Shown in pieces: positions 23,699 to 33,043 of a DNA stretch of 64,000 bases. Position numbers and translations under genes: made by a program. Below the pieces are notes generated by a model. It did no database searches, was not told the DNA's origin, and was given only the letters and a program-made list of their open reading frames with translations. Origin of the DNA: Opitutia bacterium (lineage in GTDB: Bacteria > Verrucomicrobiota > Verrucomicrobiae > Opitutales > UBA953); assembly GCA_004558035.1 (NCBI GenBank), contig SFEJ01000004.1, forward strand, positions 62,001 to 126,000. The letters run 5' to 3'. Every line of letters starts with the position of its first letter. Position 1 is the stretch's first letter.

Positions 23699-26186
23699 TC
23701 ATTTCACGACGATGTTCACGAGCTTGCCGGGAACGACGATTTCGCGGACGATTTCCTTGCCGTCGATGAACTTGCGGACGGAGGCGTCCGCGCGCGCGGC
23801 GGCGAGCATCGCGTCCTTCGTCGCGCCGACGGGCAGCTTCGCCTCGGAGCGGCGTTTGCCGTTGACGGAGAAGACGACCGTGATCGCGTTCTCGGCGCAC
23901 TTCGCCTCGTCGCACACGGGCCACGGGCTTTCGCAGACGGATCCGGTCTCGCCGAGGCGGTGCCAGAGCTCTTCCGCGATGTGCGGCGCGAACGGCGCGA
24001 TGAGCTTGAGCAGCCCGCGCGCGGTGTCGCGCGTGAACGCGGGCTCCTTGTCGAGCGCGTTCATCAGAATCATGAACTGCGAAATCGCCGTGTTGAAGCC
24101 GAGCGATTCGATGTCGGCGGAAATCTTTTTGATGGACTGGTTGAAGACGCGCTGGAAGTCCTCGCTCTCCGCCGCGGCGTCGGACACGCGCGCGGAGATT
24201 TCGCCCGTCGCCTCGTCCACGAACGCGCGCCACAGGCGGCGCAGCAGGCGCGCCACGCCCTCGATGCCCTTCGTGTTCCAGGGCTTCATCGCTTCGAGCG
24301 GCCCGAGGAACATCAGGTAGAGGCGCAGAGCGTCCGTGCCGTAGTCGGCGACGATCTGGTCGGGGTTGACGACGTTCCCGCGCGACTTCGACATTTTTTC
24401 GCCGTCCTCGCCGAGAATGATTCCCTGGTGGAAAAGGCGCGTGAACGGCTCGGGCGTGGAAAGCACGCCGATGTCGTAGAGGAAGCGGTGCCAGAAGCGC
24501 GCGTAAAGCAGGTGGAGCACGGCGTGCTCGGCGCCGCCGATGTAGAAGTCCGGCGTCTTCCAGTACGCAAACGCATCGGGATCGACGGGGCCCTTGTCGT
24601 AGTCGGGCGAAAGGTAGCGCAGGTAGTACCAGCACGAGCCCGCCCACTGGGGCATCGTGTTCGTCTCGCGCGTCGCGGCGACCCAGCCCTCGGGCGCGGT
24701 CTCGCCCTCGGCGCGGGAACGCGTTTCGCCCGTCGCGAGATTCACGAAGACGTCGACCCAGCCCTTGGCGTTGGCGAGCGGCGATTCGCCCGTTCCCGAA
24801 GGCTTGTAGGATTCGACCTCGGGCAGCTCCAGCGGGAGCGCGGACGCCGGGAGCGGCACGGCGACGTGCGTCGCGCCGTCGAGCGTGCGGTAGGAAATCT
24901 TTTCCGCCGGCATGAACTCGCGCAGCGCGGAGTCGGCGGGGATTTTTTCGTAGTCGCTTTCGGAAACCCAGACGATCGGGAACGGCTCGCCCCAATAGCG
25001 CTGGCGCGAGAAAAGCCAGTCGCGCAGTTTGTAGTTGACGGTGCCGCGTCCCCAGCCGCGCTCTTCGACGTATTTCGTGATCGCCTTCTTGGACTCGCTC
25101 GTGGGCATGCCGGTGAACTCGCCGGAATTGACGAGCACGCCGTTCGCGACGAACGACGCCTGCTGCACGTCCACCTTCGCGTCGGGATTGTCGACGACCT
25201 GAATGATCGGAATGTCGTGCGCCTTGGCGAACTCCCAGTCGCGCTCGTCGTGCGCGGGAACGGCCATGATCGCGCCCGTGCCGTAGCCCATGAGCACGTA
25301 GTCCGCGACCCACACGGGAACGCGATCGCCGTTGAGCGGATTGATCGCGTAGCCGCCCGTGAACACGCCGGTCTTTTCCTTGGCGAGGTCGGTGCGCTCG
25401 AGGTCGGACTTGTTGCGCGCCTTTTCGACGTAGGCTTCGACGGCGGCGCGCCGCTCGGGCGTCGTGAGGCGTTCCCGCAGCGGGTGCTCGGGCGCGATGA
25501 CCATGTACGTCACGCCGTAGAGCGTGTCCGGGCGCGTGGTGAAGATCTTGAGCTTGGTCGCGGGATCGTCGGCGAGCGGGAACTCGACCTCCGCGCCCTC
25601 GCTGCGGCCGATCCAGTTCTTCTGCAGGCGCTTGGTGGAATCCGGCCAGTTCAGCTCGTCGAGCCCGGCGATGAGTTTTTCGGCATAGGCCGTGATCTTG
25701 AGCACCCACTGGCGGATCGGGCGGCGCTCGACGGGGAAGTTCCCGCGCTCGCTGCGCGGCCCCTCGTCCGTGTTGAGCACTTCCTCGTTGGCGAGCACGG
25801 TGCCGAGCTCAGGGCAGAACCACACCGGCTTGTCGTCCACGTAGGCGAGCCCGTGCTTGAAGAGGTTGAGGAAAATCCACTGCGTCCACCGGAAGTACTT
25901 CGGCTCGATCGTGGAGATTTCGCGCTCCCAGTCGATGGCGAAGCCGAGCATCTGCAGCTGGCGGCGGAAGTTGTCGATGTTCGCGAGCGTCTGCCCGCGC
26001 GGGTGCTTGCCCGTCTTGATGGCGAACTGCTCCGCGGGCAGGCCGAACGCGTCCCAGCCCATCGGGTTCGAGCACGTAGAACTTCGGTTTGTCGGACTTG
26101 TTCACGGCGCGGAACGTCTTTTCTTCCGCCCAGAATTTCTGCCAGCGTTTTTCGATCTCGGAAAAATTGTATTCGGAGGAACTCAT
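23699..26186 (-). pseudogene. leuS: Leucyl-tRNA synthetase lacking the HIGH region (deletion plus frameshift)
   Basis: Charges tRNA-Leu. The 5' part (26186 to about 26060) reads MSSSEYNFSEIEKRWQKFWA to KPKFYVLE. The rest, in another frame, reads MGWDAFGLPAEQFAIKTGKH to the stop at 23699, with the editing domain, DFYIGGAEHAVLHLLYARFW and the intact GEKMSKSRGNVVNPD. A normal LeuRS has about 36 residues between these parts, holding the PYPSG...HxGH (HIGH) ATP site. Here they are missing and the junction at 26055-26075 is out of frame, implying a loss of ~107-109 bp. Everything else is intact (43 + 787 residues), so the lesion is either very recent or an assembly error. As drawn the gene cannot make an active enzyme. 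Confidence 0.85.
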
Positions 26187-26337
26187 GATGAAAAAATATT
26201 TCTTTCAATCGTAGATTTTTCCCGCCCCGGGAGCAAATTGAAATTTGAAGCGCCGTTCCCGCTGCGCCGTTTTTCCGTTTGCGCCGCGGGCGCGGGAACG
26301 GATAAAATCCGCGGACATTTTCAAACCGTCCCCTCTT

Positions 26338-27546
26338 ATGGAAAAAAGAACGCTCATCATCGGTGCGGGCGGCGTCGGCAACGTCGTCGCTCACAAAGTC
26401 GCGCAGAACGCGGCGGAATTCGGCGAAATCATGCTCGCCTCGCGCAACGAAAACAAATGCAAGGCGATCGCGACGGACGTCCGCAACTCCACCGGCGTCG
26501 TGCTCAAGACCGCGAAGGTCGACGCCGACAACGTGCAGGAGGTCGTCGCGCTGCTCCGCGAGTTCAGGCCGCAGGTGCTCATCAACGTCGCGCTCCCGTA
26601 TCAGGACCTGCCTCTGATGGACGCCTGCCTCCACGCCGGCGTGCACTACGTGGACACCGCGAACTACGAACCGCCGAACCACGCCAAGTTCGAATACTCT
26701 TGGCAGTGGGCCTACCGCGAACGCTTCGAGAAGGCCGGCCTCACCGCCCTGCTCGGCTCCGGCTTCGACCCGGGCGTCACCAACGTCTATTGCGCCTACG
26801 CGCAGAAGCACCTCTTCGACGAAATCGAAACCGTGGACATTCTCGACGCGAACGCGGGCGACCACGGCTATCCCTTCGCGACGAACTTCAACCCGGAAAT
26901 CAACATCCGCGAAATCACTCAGCGCGGACGCTACTGGGAAAACGGCGAGTGGAAGGAGACCGGCCCGCTCGAAATCCGCCGCGAGTACGACTTCCCCGTC
27001 ATCGGCGAAAAAAGCGCCTACCTGATGTATCACGAAGAGCTCGAATCCCTCTGCCAGAACATCAAAGGGCTCAAGCGCATCCGCTTTTTCATGACGTTTT
27101 CCGACAAGTACCTGACGCACCTGCACGTGCTTCAGAACGTCGGCATGACGCGCATCGACCCGATCGAATACCAGGGGCAGAAGATCGTCCCGATCCAGTT
27201 CCTCAAGGCGATTCTGCCCGATCCCGCCTCGCTCGGCCCGCGCACCAAGGGCAAGACCTGCATCGGCTGCGAAATCACGGGAACGAAGGACGGCAAAAAG
27301 CGCAAAGTCTTCATCTACAACGTGTGCGACCACCAGGAATGCTACCGCGAAGTCAAGTCGCAGGCGATCAGCTACACGACGGGCGTTCCCGCGATGATCG
27401 GCGCAATGATGGTCGCGAACGGCAAGTGGCGCAAGCCCGGCGTCTGGAACATGGAGGAAAACGATCCCGACCCGTTCATGGAAAAGCTGAACGAATGCGG
27501 GCTTCCGTGGCACGTCCTCGAAATGGATCCCGAGGAGAAAGCTTAA
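26338..27546 (+). CDS. Saccharopine-dehydrogenase family protein, probably carboxynorspermidine synthase
   Basis: An NAD(P)H enzyme of 402 residues. The Rossmann start TLIIGAGGVGNVVAHKVAQN and the blocks GSGFDPGVTNVYCAYAQKHL, DANAGDHGYPFATNFNPEIN and GKTCIGCEITGTKDG are those of carboxynorspermidine dehydrogenase/synthase, which condenses aspartate semialdehyde with a diamine in the alternative spermidine/norspermidine pathway. The decarboxylase partner (nspC) is not in the window. The start at 26338 (MEKRTLIIG) is chosen; upstream codons look non-coding. It is monocistronic and ends at a motif-pair terminator. Confidence 0.85.
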   Translation: MEKRTLIIGAGGVGNVVAHKVAQNAAEFGEIMLASRNENKCKAIATDVRNSTGVVLKTAKVDADNVQEVVALLREFRPQVLINVALPYQDLPLMDACLHAGVHYVDTANYEPPNHAKFEYSWQWAYRERFEKAGLTALLGSGFDPGVTNVYCAYAQKHLFDEIETVDILDANAGDHGYPFATNFNPEINIREITQRGRYWENGEWKETGPLEIRREYDFPVIGEKSAYLMYHEELESLCQNIKGLKRIRFFMTFSDKYLTHLHVLQNVGMTRIDPIEYQGQKIVPIQFLKAILPDPASLGPRTKGKTCIGCEITGTKDGKKRKVFIYNVCDHQECYREVKSQAISYTTGVPAMIGAMMVANGKWRKPGVWNMEENDPDPFMEKLNECGLPWHVLEMDPEEKA

Positions 27547-27573
27547 AGGTTAAGGCTTAAAGCTTAAAGAGAG

Positions 27574-27608
27574 GCGTTCCCGCGGGCGAACCGCGGGAAC
27601 GCTTTTTT
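27574..27608 (+). terminator. Terminator of the carboxynorspermidine synthase gene, motif pair
   Basis: GCGTTCCCGCGG (27574-27585) pairs with CCGCGGGAACGC (27591-27602) around GCGAA, followed by TTTTTT. Confidence 0.88.
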
Positions 27609-27630
27609 CGCGCGAGGAAGGAAACGCAAA

Positions 27631-29046
27631 TCAATTCGCGTCCACGATCGCTTTCACGTACGCGTGATTGAACCAATAACACATTTTGCTCGTCTCCGCT
27701 TCAAAAGGCGTGGACGTCTTGTCGGCGGCGTCTTTGGCTTTCGGTCGCACGTGGAAATTTCGATCGTCGCTCTCTTTCCAAAAATTGTTACTCCTAGAAG
27801 CGGTCGTCCGAGACTCGATGTTCTTGAGAATGTCCGACCAAAACGCCTCCGCGACCTCCAAATCCTCCGGCGGCATCGTCCAAAAAAAGACTTTTTCGAG
27901 CGCGTACACGGGAACGGACTTCCCGTAGGAAATTTCCGTCTCGTCCGTTTCCCGAAATACGGCGAAGAGAAAGCGCCCCGTACAGATTTCGTACCAGCGG
28001 GACGCCGGCCAGCCTTCGTCCTTGGTTTCCCAAACCTCGTGATAGTTGATGTTTTCGAAAGGCAGAGCCTCTTCCGGTCTTCCCGCGCGGGAAAGGCGAA
28101 CCGTCTTGAGTTCTATTCCGGACTTTCGGAATTCCTCCGACCGGTTCACGTTGCCCGCTTCGGTCGTAATCACGGCGCCCGCGGCTCTCGCGTATCTGCC
28201 TTTGTTTCGCGTGTTGTAGGAGATTCCCTTCGCTTCGGAAATTTCGCGCGCGCTTTTCCCGATGAACCCGGAAAAGCGTTCCAAAATGATTTCCTCGAAC
28301 GATTTTTTACTCAGCTCTTCCGCGGAAACGGCTTCGACGGAAGCGCGCGAGGGAGAATTCGCCGCCGCGTTCGTTCCGGACTTTTCGACGAAATCCAAAA
28401 TCGTGCGCATGTAGGCGGTCTTCAGCGCGAACGCGCGCTTGAACGCGGGAACGGGAGAATTCGGCTGACGAACTTTTTTCTCCTTTTCGCCGCCGGAACC
28501 TTTACGGCAGGCCCCGAGGTATTCGGTGTCGCCTTCGGAAATCTCATGCGCGCGCCCGGCGCGAATTTTTTCTCTGATGAGCTCGTAGTCGTGTCTGATG
28601 ATCAGCAGATCTTTTTCCGGCAACTTCCAAAGCACCGAATAAAGAAACTCCAAATCGACGAGAGCCTTCCCGCTGACGTGCAGATAGAACAGCAGGAGCA
28701 TCAAGCGACATTTCAATAGAAAGTGAGAATGATCGAAATCCGTGCCCGCCACTTCCGAGAAATCAATCATCGTGCAGACGAGACGTTCCTTTATGCCGAG
28801 CTCGCCCTTTGCGTTTTTCTTGAGCGGCGTGCATTTCAGCTCGAGATTCGCTTCCGCGAAATCGGCTTCCTGACGCCCGTTCACCTCATATCCGAAAAAA
28901 CATTCCTCGACGAGCTGACCGAGCCCGCCCTTCCCCTTGCGGGAACGCGACAAATTTTCGCCGACGCATTCCCTCAGCGTCTTCCCGAGAATCCGCCGGC
29001 TGTATTTGAAAATCGACTCGGCGTCCGCTCTGTCGTAATCCGGCAT
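27631..29046 (-). CDS. Sau3AI/MutH-type type II restriction endonuclease
   Basis: A 471-residue restriction enzyme, close to Sau3AI in length. The N-terminal MutH-like domain shows GKGGLGQLVEECFFGYEVNG and the catalytic D-x6-E-x-K triad as Asp62, Glu69, Lys71 (in ADFAEANLELKC), with the same spacing as MutH. A second, divergent MutH-like half (GKSAREISEAKGISYNTRNK, then GIELKTVRLS) is the allosteric half known from Sau3AI. Sau3AI cuts GATC; this one probably does too, by inference. It starts 4 nt after the stop of the adjacent C5-methyltransferase. The pair carries the genome-wide CGGGAACG word at normal density (about 12 in 2.9 kb). Confidence 0.88.
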   Translation of the reverse strand: MPDYDRADAESIFKYSRRILGKTLRECVGENLSRSRKGKGGLGQLVEECFFGYEVNGRQEADFAEANLELKCTPLKKNAKGELGIKERLVCTMIDFSEVAGTDFDHSHFLLKCRLMLLLFYLHVSGKALVDLEFLYSVLWKLPEKDLLIIRHDYELIREKIRAGRAHEISEGDTEYLGACRKGSGGEKEKKVRQPNSPVPAFKRAFALKTAYMRTILDFVEKSGTNAAANSPSRASVEAVSAEELSKKSFEEIILERFSGFIGKSAREISEAKGISYNTRNKGRYARAAGAVITTEAGNVNRSEEFRKSGIELKTVRLSRAGRPEEALPFENINYHEVWETKDEGWPASRWYEICTGRFLFAVFRETDETEISYGKSVPVYALEKVFFWTMPPEDLEVAEAFWSDILKNIESRTTASRSNNFWKESDDRNFHVRPKAKDAADKTSTPFEAETSKMCYWFNHAYVKAIVDAN

Positions 29047-29050
29047 AGGC

Positions 29051-30529
29051 TCAAACGCGCGCGAGCAGGCTGCGCCCGATTTTTTCGACGACGCCCGTCA
29101 CGAGCGCGTTTCCCATCAGAAACGCGCGGCGCGAATCGGACGCCTTTTCCGTGTGATTGTCCGGGAACATGTTCAGGCGTTCGAGCTCCACGGGAACGAG
29201 CCGACGATAGCGCCCGCTCGGCGTCAGCACGACGTGCTTGAAACGCGACGGACCGCTTCCGCCTTCGCCCGTGATGACGGTGCGCGAAGGTCGGTCGAGA
29301 TAATCCGGGAACGCCATGCTCCCCTCGGAATAATTGTATTCGAAACCCGTTTCGCGGCTGACGCGTTTTTCGCTTTTCCCGCCCTTGAGATAGCGCCACT
29401 TTTCCAGCTCTTCGGCAGGAATGAAAAACTCCGCGGGAACGTCCTCTTCGGGAACGAGCAGCTGCCCGAGAGTCAGCCTCGGTCCCGCATACGTCGCCTC
29501 CGATTCCGTCGTGACCACCTTGCGTCCGATCATCAGTCCGGCGCTCCGAAACAGGTGCGGCTTGCCGGATTTGTTGAAGTTTCTCGTGATTTCTTCGAGC
29601 GTTCCGTTTATCTCGAACTCAGATTTTTTCTCGAAAGCGCACGGGAACGCGTCGGAAATGACGCCTTTTTCCTTGAGCCACGAAAACGCGTCGCCGCTCT
29701 TTTCAATGCTCCCGAAAATTTTCGTTCCCGAATGATACGCCAAAATATACGTGCGCCGTCTGCGTTGCGGCATGCCGTAATCGGCGGCGTTGATGACGCG
29801 CCATTCGACGGCGTAGCCCAAATCCGCGAGCGACGCCAAAATGATGGCGAAATCCCGACCGCGCTGTTTCGCTGGCGACTTCAGAAGACGGTCGACGTTT
29901 TCCAAAAAGAGGAATTTCGGTTTCGTCGTCGCCTCGTTCACGATTCGATGAATTTCCCACCAAAGTACGCCCTTTTTGCCTTGGATTCCTCCGGAACGCT
30001 TCAGCGTCGCGGCGACAGAATAATCCTGGCAAGGGAACCCTCCGACCAGCAGATCGCATTCGGGAACGTTCGCCGCGGGAACGCTGTTGATGTCCTCGTT
30101 GGAGCAATGCGCCTCCGCCCCGAATTTGTCCGCGTAGCAGACGAAAGCGTCCTGCCGCTTCGTCGAAGGCTCCCATTGATTCGCCCAAATCGTCTTGAAT
30201 CGCGCCGACGCCCGTTCAAGCCCGACGCGAAATCCGCCGACGCCCGCGAAGAGCTCGACGACGCGCACGTCGCCTTTTCCCGAACTCCCGTAATCTTCAG
30301 GAAAAACGAAATGAGACTGCACGTAGTTCCGGTTCGAAACCGTGCAGTACTCGGCAATCGCCTCGCACAGGCGCTCGTTCGATTCGGTCTCCTGAGCCGC
30401 CTCGTAGCCGCCGCGCGCGTCCGGCGAATTTCCAATTCGGTGATCTTTTCGGAAAAACGCCGGGATTTTCTTCGCGTCACGGGAACGCCGAACGCCCGCG
30501 AAAGCAGATTCCTTCTGGGGAAGCGGCAT
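29051..30529 (-). CDS. DNA cytosine-5 methyltransferase of the R-M pair
   Basis: Protects the host DNA from the adjacent endonuclease. All C5-MTase blocks are seen: motif I VVELFAGVGGFRVGLE, IV GGFPCQDYSVA with the catalytic Cys, VI FLFLENVDRLL, VIII YGMPQRRRRTY, IX RRLVPVELERLNMFPDN and X MGNALVTGVV. The stop at 29051 is firm; the start is not. The frame stays open far upstream. ATG 30529 gives 492 residues, and third-codon GC supports coding to at least ~30430. GTG 30268, just before motif I, would give 405 residues, the usual size. The region between (AIAEYCTVSNRNYVQSHFVF) looks coding, so I favour a long form. Confidence 0.85.
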   Translation of the reverse strand: MPLPQKESAFAGVRRSRDAKKIPAFFRKDHRIGNSPDARGGYEAAQETESNERLCEAIAEYCTVSNRNYVQSHFVFPEDYGSSGKGDVRVVELFAGVGGFRVGLERASARFKTIWANQWEPSTKRQDAFVCYADKFGAEAHCSNEDINSVPAANVPECDLLVGGFPCQDYSVAATLKRSGGIQGKKGVLWWEIHRIVNEATTKPKFLFLENVDRLLKSPAKQRGRDFAIILASLADLGYAVEWRVINAADYGMPQRRRRTYILAYHSGTKIFGSIEKSGDAFSWLKEKGVISDAFPCAFEKKSEFEINGTLEEITRNFNKSGKPHLFRSAGLMIGRKVVTTESEATYAGPRLTLGQLLVPEEDVPAEFFIPAEELEKWRYLKGGKSEKRVSRETGFEYNYSEGSMAFPDYLDRPSRTVITGEGGSGPSRFKHVVLTPSGRYRRLVPVELERLNMFPDNHTEKASDSRRAFLMGNALVTGVVEKIGRSLLARV

Positions 30530-30652
30530 TCCTGCCGCTTGGCGAAATCCGTTCTCTGGAAATTTCGGAGAGAGAGCGGAAAGTCGCCCGTTCGGAAAGA
30601 TTTGCGCTCGCGGCGTTCCCGCGAAACCGCTTAAATCCTCACTCAAATGAAA

Positions 30653-30689
30653 AACGCTCACCGAATTGGAAATTCGGTGAGCGTTTTGC
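30653..30689. terminator. Perfect 17-bp hairpin between amtB and the methyltransferase
   Basis: AAAACGCTCACCGAATT and its reverse complement flank a 3-nt loop; A- and T-ends make it usable as a bidirectional terminator. Nineteen nt of it (30658-30676) recur inverted at 30425-30443, inside the 5' part of the methyltransferase frame. Confidence 0.65.
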
Positions 30690-30787
30690 GTTTCGCTCCC
30701 TTTGCTGAAACGGATTTCGTCTTCCCCAAAAAAGCCCGAAATCCGTCGCGTCCGGCGCGATCTTGTCTTCCGCGTTCCCACGGGGAC

Positions 30788-30829
30788 AAAAAAAAAGCGG
30801 CGGTCGGGAACGCCCTTCCCGGCCGCCGC
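30788..30829 (-). terminator. Terminator of glnK-amtB
   Basis: On the minus strand a long GC stem (GGCGGC-CGGGAA ... TTCCCG-CCGCCGC) is followed by nine T, about 40 nt after the amtB stop. One arm contains CGGGAACG. Confidence 0.85.
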
Positions 30830-30870
30830 CCGGCGCGCGCCCTTCGAAGGCGCGCCGCCGATCGTGCTTA

Positions 30871-32241
30871 TTACTGGTTGCTGAAAATCTGGAATCCCGC
30901 GTAGGCTTCCGCGCCGTGTTCGTCGAGGTCGAGACCGCGCAGTTCCGTCTCCTCCTCGACGCGCAAGCCGAGCGTCTTTTTGATCGCCCAGAAGATGACG
31001 AACGCGCACGGGAACGAGACGAAGCCCGCCAGCACGCCGAGCAGCTGCACGCCGAACGTGTATTCGGGAACGGTCGAGAAGATCCCCACCGCGAGCGTGC
31101 CCCAGACGCCGCACACGAGGTGCACCGAAACCGCGCCCACGGGATCGTCGATGCGGATCTTGTCCACGAGCAGCACCGAGAGCACGACGACCACGCCGCC
31201 GATGAGCCCGATCAGAATCGAAGCGCCCCACGACACGCAGTCCGCGCCCGCCGTGATGCTCACGAGCCCCGCGAGGCAGCCGTTCAGCGTCATCGAAAGA
31301 TCCGGCTTCTTCAGCACGATGCTGCTCGTCAGCGCCGCGCCCACGATGCCCGCCGACGCGCCGAACATCGTCGTCACGAGCACGAACGAAATCTTTTCCG
31401 GATCCGCGTTGAGCACGCTCCCGCCGTTGAATCCGAACCATCCGAACCACAGCAGGAAGACGCCGATCACCGCGAGCGGCATGTTGTGACCCATGATCGG
31501 GCGCGCCACGCCGTTGACGAATTTTCCGATGCGCGGGCCGACGAGGATCGCTCCCGCGAGCGCCGCCCAGCCGCCGACCGCGTGCACGAAGGTCGAGCCC
31601 GCGAAGTCGTGGAAGTTCAGATCCGCGAGCCAGCCTCCGCCCCAGCCCCACGAGCCGATGACCGGATAGACGAGCGTCACGAACACGACCGTGAACAGCA
31701 GGAACGAGTTGAGCTTCATGCGCCCCGCGACCGCGCCGGAGACGATCGTCGCGCTCGTCGCCGCGAACATGCCCTGGAAGAAGAAGTCCGTCCAGAACGT
31801 GAACGCGCCGTTGTACGCGAACGGGTCGCCCTCGGGCGGCGTCAGCCCGAAGCCGCCGAAGCCGAACGCGTGCCCGAGCAGCCAGTTGCCCGCGCCCGGA
31901 TACATCAGCGCGAAGCCGACCGCCGCGTAGGTCAGAAAGCCGATCGGCGGCACCATCGTGTTCTTGAACAAAATGTTCGTGCAGTTCTTCGCCCGGGAAA
32001 GCCCGGACTCCACCGCCGCGAATCCCAGGTGCATCATGAAGACGAGCATCCCGCCGATGAGCACCCAGAGATTGTTCACGAAGAAGTTCTGCGCCGAATC
32101 CGCCGCGGGAACGGGCGAAACCGCGGGAACGACGGCCGCCGCCGCCGCGGGCGTTCCCGCCGCGTCCTGCGCGAACAGCGTTCCCGCCGCCGCGACCGAC
32201 GCGCCGACGAGCGCAGTCAAAATCAGATTTTTTCTGTTCAT
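30871..32241 (-). CDS. amtB: Ammonium transporter
   Basis: A trimeric inner-membrane ammonium channel of 456 residues. It has a signal peptide (MNRKNLILTALVGASVAAAG) followed by an Ala/Pro-rich leader and eleven membrane segments. Seen are GGMLVFMMHLGFAAVESGL, DFAGSTFVHAVGGWAALAGA (first pore His), FGWFGFNGGS and VHLVCGVWGTLAVGIF (second pore His), then the cytoplasmic tail with EEETELRGLDLDEHGAEAY, the usual GlnK-contact end. The start at 32241 is set by the signal peptide. It follows glnK by 50 nt and is expected to be expressed under nitrogen limitation. Confidence 0.96.
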   Translation of the reverse strand: MNRKNLILTALVGASVAAAGTLFAQDAAGTPAAAAAVVPAVSPVPAADSAQNFFVNNLWVLIGGMLVFMMHLGFAAVESGLSRAKNCTNILFKNTMVPPIGFLTYAAVGFALMYPGAGNWLLGHAFGFGGFGLTPPEGDPFAYNGAFTFWTDFFFQGMFAATSATIVSGAVAGRMKLNSFLLFTVVFVTLVYPVIGSWGWGGGWLADLNFHDFAGSTFVHAVGGWAALAGAILVGPRIGKFVNGVARPIMGHNMPLAVIGVFLLWFGWFGFNGGSVLNADPEKISFVLVTTMFGASAGIVGAALTSSIVLKKPDLSMTLNGCLAGLVSITAGADCVSWGASILIGLIGGVVVVLSVLLVDKIRIDDPVGAVSVHLVCGVWGTLAVGIFSTVPEYTFGVQLLGVLAGFVSFPCAFVIFWAIKKTLGLRVEEETELRGLDLDEHGAEAYAGFQIFSNQ

Positions 32242-32291
32242 AAAGTTTTTCCTTTGATTTTCAGAGATGAACTTTCGTCGTCCGACGTTCC

Positions 32292-32633
32292 TCACCCGAT
32301 CGCGCCGGAATTCTCCTCCTTCGTGCGGATGCGGATCGCGCGCTCGAGCGGCAGCACGAAGATTTTGCCGTCGCCGATGTGCCCGGTCGCCGCGCCCGCC
32401 ATGATGCCCTGAATCGTGCTCTCGACGAACTCGTCGTTCACGGCGATCGTGAGCTGCACCTTCTTGAGCAGATTCACTTCGACCTCCGCGCCGCGGTAGG
32501 CCTTCACGAATCCCTTCTGCTCGCCGCAGCCCAGCGCGTTGGTGACGGACATCTTGTAGATCCGCCGCATGTATAACTCCTGCTTCACGGCGTTGAGCCG
32601 CTCCGGCTTGATGTATGCGATTATCATTTTCAT
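32292..32633 (-). CDS. glnK: Nitrogen regulatory protein P-II
   Basis: A 113-residue PII signal protein that blocks AmtB and senses 2-oxoglutarate, ATP and ADP. Seen are MKMIIAYIKPERLNAVKQEL, the T-loop KGFVKAYRGAEVEVNLLKK with Tyr46 (equivalent to Tyr51, the uridylylation site), the B-loop TGHIGDGKIFV and the C-loop RIRTKEE. The ATG at 32633 is preferred to the one two codons later. The gene pair glnK-amtB is the standard arrangement, hence the symbol. A sigma-54-type promoter sits 33 nt upstream. Confidence 0.95.
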   Translation of the reverse strand: MKMIIAYIKPERLNAVKQELYMRRIYKMSVTNALGCGEQKGFVKAYRGAEVEVNLLKKVQLTIAVNDEFVESTIQGIMAGAATGHIGDGKIFVLPLERAIRIRTKEENSGAIG

Positions 32634-32665
32634 AACGTTGAAACGAAAAGTGATGACCGCCGCAA

Positions 32666-32682
32666 AGCACGCGCCGTGCCAA
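32666..32682 (-). promoter_or_regulatory. Sigma-54 (RpoN) type promoter of glnK-amtB
   Basis: On the minus strand TTGGCACGGCGCGTGCT. The invariant GG and GC are separated by exactly 10 nt, and the -24 box TTGGCACG is a perfect match to consensus; the -12 box is GTGCT instead of TTGCT. Transcription would start near 32655, leaving a leader of about 20 nt. I found no obvious enhancer site upstream. Confidence 0.65.
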
Positions 32683-32993
32683 GGCGAAATCCTTGATTTC
32701 ATGCGGGTTCCGTGGCGATTCGCCGCGTTCCCGCGCAAGCCGGTTTTACATTTTTCGGAAGCCGTTTCCGCCCGTCGGTAAAAATTTTGTAAAGAAACCC
32801 GAAGCGATGGATAATGGATAGTGAGTAGTGAATAGTGAATAACGGATAGTGTAAGCCCCGACGGGGCGCTGTTGTTCAGCGTAGGGCAAGCGAGCGACGC
32901 GAGCGCGGCCCTACGAAACCGAACAGAAAAAATGCGCTCTGAAGGAGCGCGATTGAAGGTGCAGTTCGCGGGGGTGTGCGATTCTCCGCGGAC
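32683..32993. other. Gap upstream of glnK, repeats but no gene
   Basis: Has a low-complexity tract of ggatagtgaatagtgaata words (about 32808-32850), a hairpin CGTAGGGC / GCCCTACG (about 32880-32917) and a small GCGCTC-GAGCGC stem. No convincing open frame. Confidence 0.6.
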
Positions 32994-33031
32994 GAAAAAA
33001 GCGTTCCCGCGAGAATGTCCGCGGGAACGCC
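32994..33031 (-). terminator. Terminator of birA, motif pair
   Basis: On the minus strand GCGTTCCCGCG pairs with CGCGGGAACGC around an 8-nt loop, followed by TTTTTT, just after the birA stop. Confidence 0.85.
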
Positions 33032-33043
33032 GTTCTTTAAGCT

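Noticed and set aside
29051..29735. Plus-strand frames antisense to the methyltransferase.
   Set aside because: No family resemblance, and the minus strand carries intact MTase motifs IV to X.
30530..31651. Extension of the methyltransferase frame upstream to 31651.
   Set aside because: That part is in a shadow frame of amtB and passes through a terminator and a hairpin. Only the part below 30529 is plausible.
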